Positions 62,548 through 64,000 of a stretch of 64,000 nt of DNA are shown here, one piece after another. Source of the stretch: Streptomyces albiflavescens (GTDB lineage Bacteria > Actinomycetota > Actinomycetes > Streptomycetales > Streptomycetaceae); NCBI RefSeq assembly GCF_014645835.1, contig NZ_BMMM01000005.1, positions 124,001 to 188,000 of the forward strand, written 5' to 3'. Position numbers and translations under genes: made by a program. Numbering within the stretch: position 1 is the stretch's first letter; every line of letters begins with the position of its first letter. The notes below the pieces were generated by a model that searched no databases, had not been told where the DNA came from, and worked only from the letters and a program-made list of their open reading frames with translations.

Positions 62548-62958
62548 ATGTTCAACGCCATCACGCACTCGCAGATCTATGTCCTCGACCAGGACGAGGC
62601 CCTGGACTTCTACGTCGGCAAGCTCGGCCTGGAGGTCAGTGCCGACGTCGACCTGGGCTTCATGCGCTGGCTCACCGTCAGCATCCCCGGCCACCCCGAG
62701 CGCCAGATCCTGCTGGAAAAGCCGGGCCCCCCGGCCATGTCGGAACAGACCGCGCAGCAGGTCCGCGAACTGGTGACCAAGGGCGCGACGGGCGGCTCGC
62801 TCATCTTCAGCACGGACGACTGCCGCAAGACCTACGAGACGCTGCGGGGCCGGGGCGTGGAGTTCACCGAGGAGCCCACCGACCGCCCGTACGGAACCGA
62901 CTGCGGGCTGCGCGACCCCTTCGGCAACAGCATCCGCTTCACCCAGCCCAAGGCCTGA
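62548..62958 (+). CDS. VOC-family (glyoxalase/bleomycin resistance-like) protein
   Basis: 136 aa from ATG 62548. The paired beta-alpha-beta-beta-beta pattern is clear: HSQIYVLDQDEALDFYVGKL GLEV, then SVDLGFMRWLTVS-type, GVEFTEEPTDRPYGTDCGLR DPFGN. The last Glu/Asp and the His near residue 7 could bind metal. These proteins often detoxify or sequester small compounds. Its likely regulator is the AraC protein upstream. Confidence 0.88.
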   Translation: MFNAITHSQIYVLDQDEALDFYVGKLGLEVSADVDLGFMRWLTVSIPGHPERQILLEKPGPPAMSEQTAQQVRELVTKGATGGSLIFSTDDCRKTYETLRGRGVEFTEEPTDRPYGTDCGLRDPFGNSIRFTQPKA

Positions 62959-63037
62959 AGAGCCCAATGAGTTTTCAACTGCTCAGGCCAGTGGCCGCAG
63001 CCGGAGCGGGTTGTCTGTTTCCGATCCTGTGCGGCTC

Positions 63038-63085
63038 AGCCTCACGGCCGGGGCCGTGAGGCTGGAAACCGGGCCTCACGGCCCC
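63038..63085 (+). promoter_or_regulatory. Alternative hairpins (A-B and B-C) after the VOC gene
   Basis: AGCCTCACGGCC (63038-63049) pairs with GGCCGTGAGGCT (63052-63063). The same middle arm can pair with a third copy, GCCTCACGGCCCC (63073-63085). Only one stem can form at a time, the layout of an attenuator. Since the next gene starts at 63252, it may simply be a terminator that has been duplicated. Confidence 0.45.
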
Positions 63086-63251
63086 GGGGCCCGGGCTCGG
63101 GCGGGTACAGATGCCGGTGCCCGGCGTGGTCCGTGCAGGCTCGGCCGAGGGCGCCCCTGCGATGAGTTCCGGCCGGGTCGCGAGTCTGTTCTGGCGAGCG
63201 CCGTAGAACGTCGTACGGCGCTGCCCGGCACGAGACACCGCGGAGGACACC

Positions 63252-63518
63252 ATGACGACCACGCCGGAGGACCCGACCACCGCGCTGCCCGGCCGGCCGG
63301 CCGTGGTCGACCTGGCCACCTGGCAGAAGGCCCGCGAGGAGCTGCTGGTCCGCGAGAAGGCCCACACCCGCGAGGGCGACGCCCTCGCCGCGGCCCGCCG
63401 CCGGCTGCCGATGGTGGAGTTCGACGGGACGCTCGAGGTCGTCGGACCCGACGGCCCCCTCCCGTTCCTGGACCTGTTCCAGGGCCGCGACGAGCTCGTG
63501 GTCTACAAGCACATTTGA
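63252..63518 (+). pseudogene. DUF899-family gene truncated by a TnpB element
   Basis: 88 codons encode the start of a DUF899 (thioredoxin-like) protein, with TWQKAREELLVREKAHTREG, RRRLPMV and FLDLFQGRDELVVYKH. The family continues with HMW and more than 100 further residues. Here the element end (63515) begins right after KH and adds a stop. The N-terminal fragment is probably not functional. Confidence 0.85.
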
Positions 63519-63548
63519 CATCCTCGCCCTCTTAAAAGAGGGGGATTC
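63515..63548 (-). repeat. TnpB right end, copy 3
   Basis: On the minus strand it begins GAATC, forms a CCCTCTTTTAAGAGGG stem and ends ATGTCAA at 63515. It interrupts the DUF899 gene. Confidence 0.75.
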
Positions 63549-64000
63549 CAACCCAGGTGGGTTGAGGTTCACGGATACTCGAACGCCTGGTGGTCGCTGT
63601 CATCCCTCCGGCACCGGCTGATCGCCGGGGGCGGGGAATCCCGCCCTGTCCTGCCGCGACGTTGGTTGCTGCGTTGGTGTCTGCGTTGCAGGTGAAGCCG
63701 CAGAAGGAGCAGACGAACTCGGCTTGGCTCTTGCGCGAGTTCTTGTCGATCCATCCGGTTTACGGACCTGCGCGCGTTCCTTCACGGTGAGCTGCGGGCA
63801 GTTCAGCTTCCGCCCGTCCGACAGGGCGGCCGTGATGTTCACGCCCCCGGTCGATACCGATGACCTCGCCCGTATCGGGCGCCTCGAGGGGTACGGGGAT
63901 GACCGCGAACGCCACGTGCCACTGGCCGCCTCGCAAGGTGACACGGAAAGTCTTCGCCTTGGGCAGTTCGGGCCGGGTGAGCCGGAAGCGGACCCAGCCG
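63549..64000 (-). pseudogene. TnpB relic with frameshift and internal deletion (runs off window)
   Basis: From the right edge the minus strand encodes WVRFRLTRPELPKAKTFRVT and GEVIGIDRG (RuvC-I Asp). One extra G in the following G-run shifts the frame, after which VNITAALSDGRKLNCPQLTV continues. A deletion then joins it to DKNSRKSQAEFVCSFCGFTC NADTNAATNVAAGQ (zinc finger half and RuvC-III). The RuvC-II region is lost. The right end is intact. Confidence 0.8.

Overview
The window is a high-GC actinobacterial chromosome segment, almost certainly from Streptomyces or a close relative. The signs are a strong G/C third-position bias, a mycothiol-dependent formaldehyde dehydrogenase, an F420-type PPOX protein, many Tat/Sec-secreted hydrolases, several divergently transcribed one-component regulators and GTG/TTG starts. 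No rRNA, tRNA or CRISPR array was seen. The gene mix (secreted carbohydrate-active enzymes, regulators, resistance, broken genes, TnpB elements) suggests accessory or arm-like chromosome rather than a core housekeeping block.

Layout. 1-7.1 kb: the start of a molybdenum hydroxylase operon; a tetracycline-type ribosomal protection gene preceded and overlapped by a short leader ORF; and a three-gene module (GH5 endoglycoceramidase-like enzyme, YVTN beta-propeller protein, TetR regulator) that shares a putative operator. 7.2-11.1 kb: a GT1-type glycosyltransferase, a class I isoprenoid synthase set between gene scraps, a SnoaL-like protein and an IS701-type transposase scrap. 11-17.8 kb: a stand-alone cytochrome oxidase subunit I with a small membrane partner, an ECF sigma factor with its CU044_5270-type partner, folD under a ZTP riboswitch, a TPR-like gene and a MarR regulator. 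17.8-29.8 kb: AraC/hydrolase pair, ABC exporter, mscR plus an MBL-fold gene, two SDRs, a 199-bp MITE exactly between two convergent genes, and a PLP decarboxylase with a divergent MocR regulator. 30-40 kb: secreted TIGR03118 protein, L,D-transpeptidase, a sugar ABC operon with a Gfo/Idh oxidoreductase controlled by a divergent ROK regulator with two matched operator copies, and a membrane-anchored S1 protease. 40-47 kb: DJ-1/PfpI protein, type II NADH dehydrogenase-like protein, secreted acid phosphatase, PPOX protein, secreted HNH-like protein, and a pectate lyase pair (PL1 + PL3) behind a promoter with recognisable operators.

47-64 kb is the most disturbed part. It holds one intact TnpB element and two TnpB relics, each keeping a similar right end (hairpin then GTCAA). 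It also holds genes cut at those ends (a saccharopine dehydrogenase-like 3' fragment and a DUF899 5' fragment), an internally deleted LacI regulator, a DUF4097 gene with a divergent HTH regulator, a P450/DUF1259 operon, a cluster of immunity-like genes partly decayed (including a barstar homologue), PhoU, a mycothiol-type maleylpyruvate isomerase-family protein, and an AraC/VOC pair in which the AraC start codon lies inside a perfect 42-bp palindrome.

Names of families rest on motif and sequence recognition only; no database search was run. Operators and non-coding elements were found by eye. The most useful non-obvious items are the ZTP riboswitch, the TetR module operators, the tet leader ORF, the MITE, the TnpB end family and the 42-bp palindrome.
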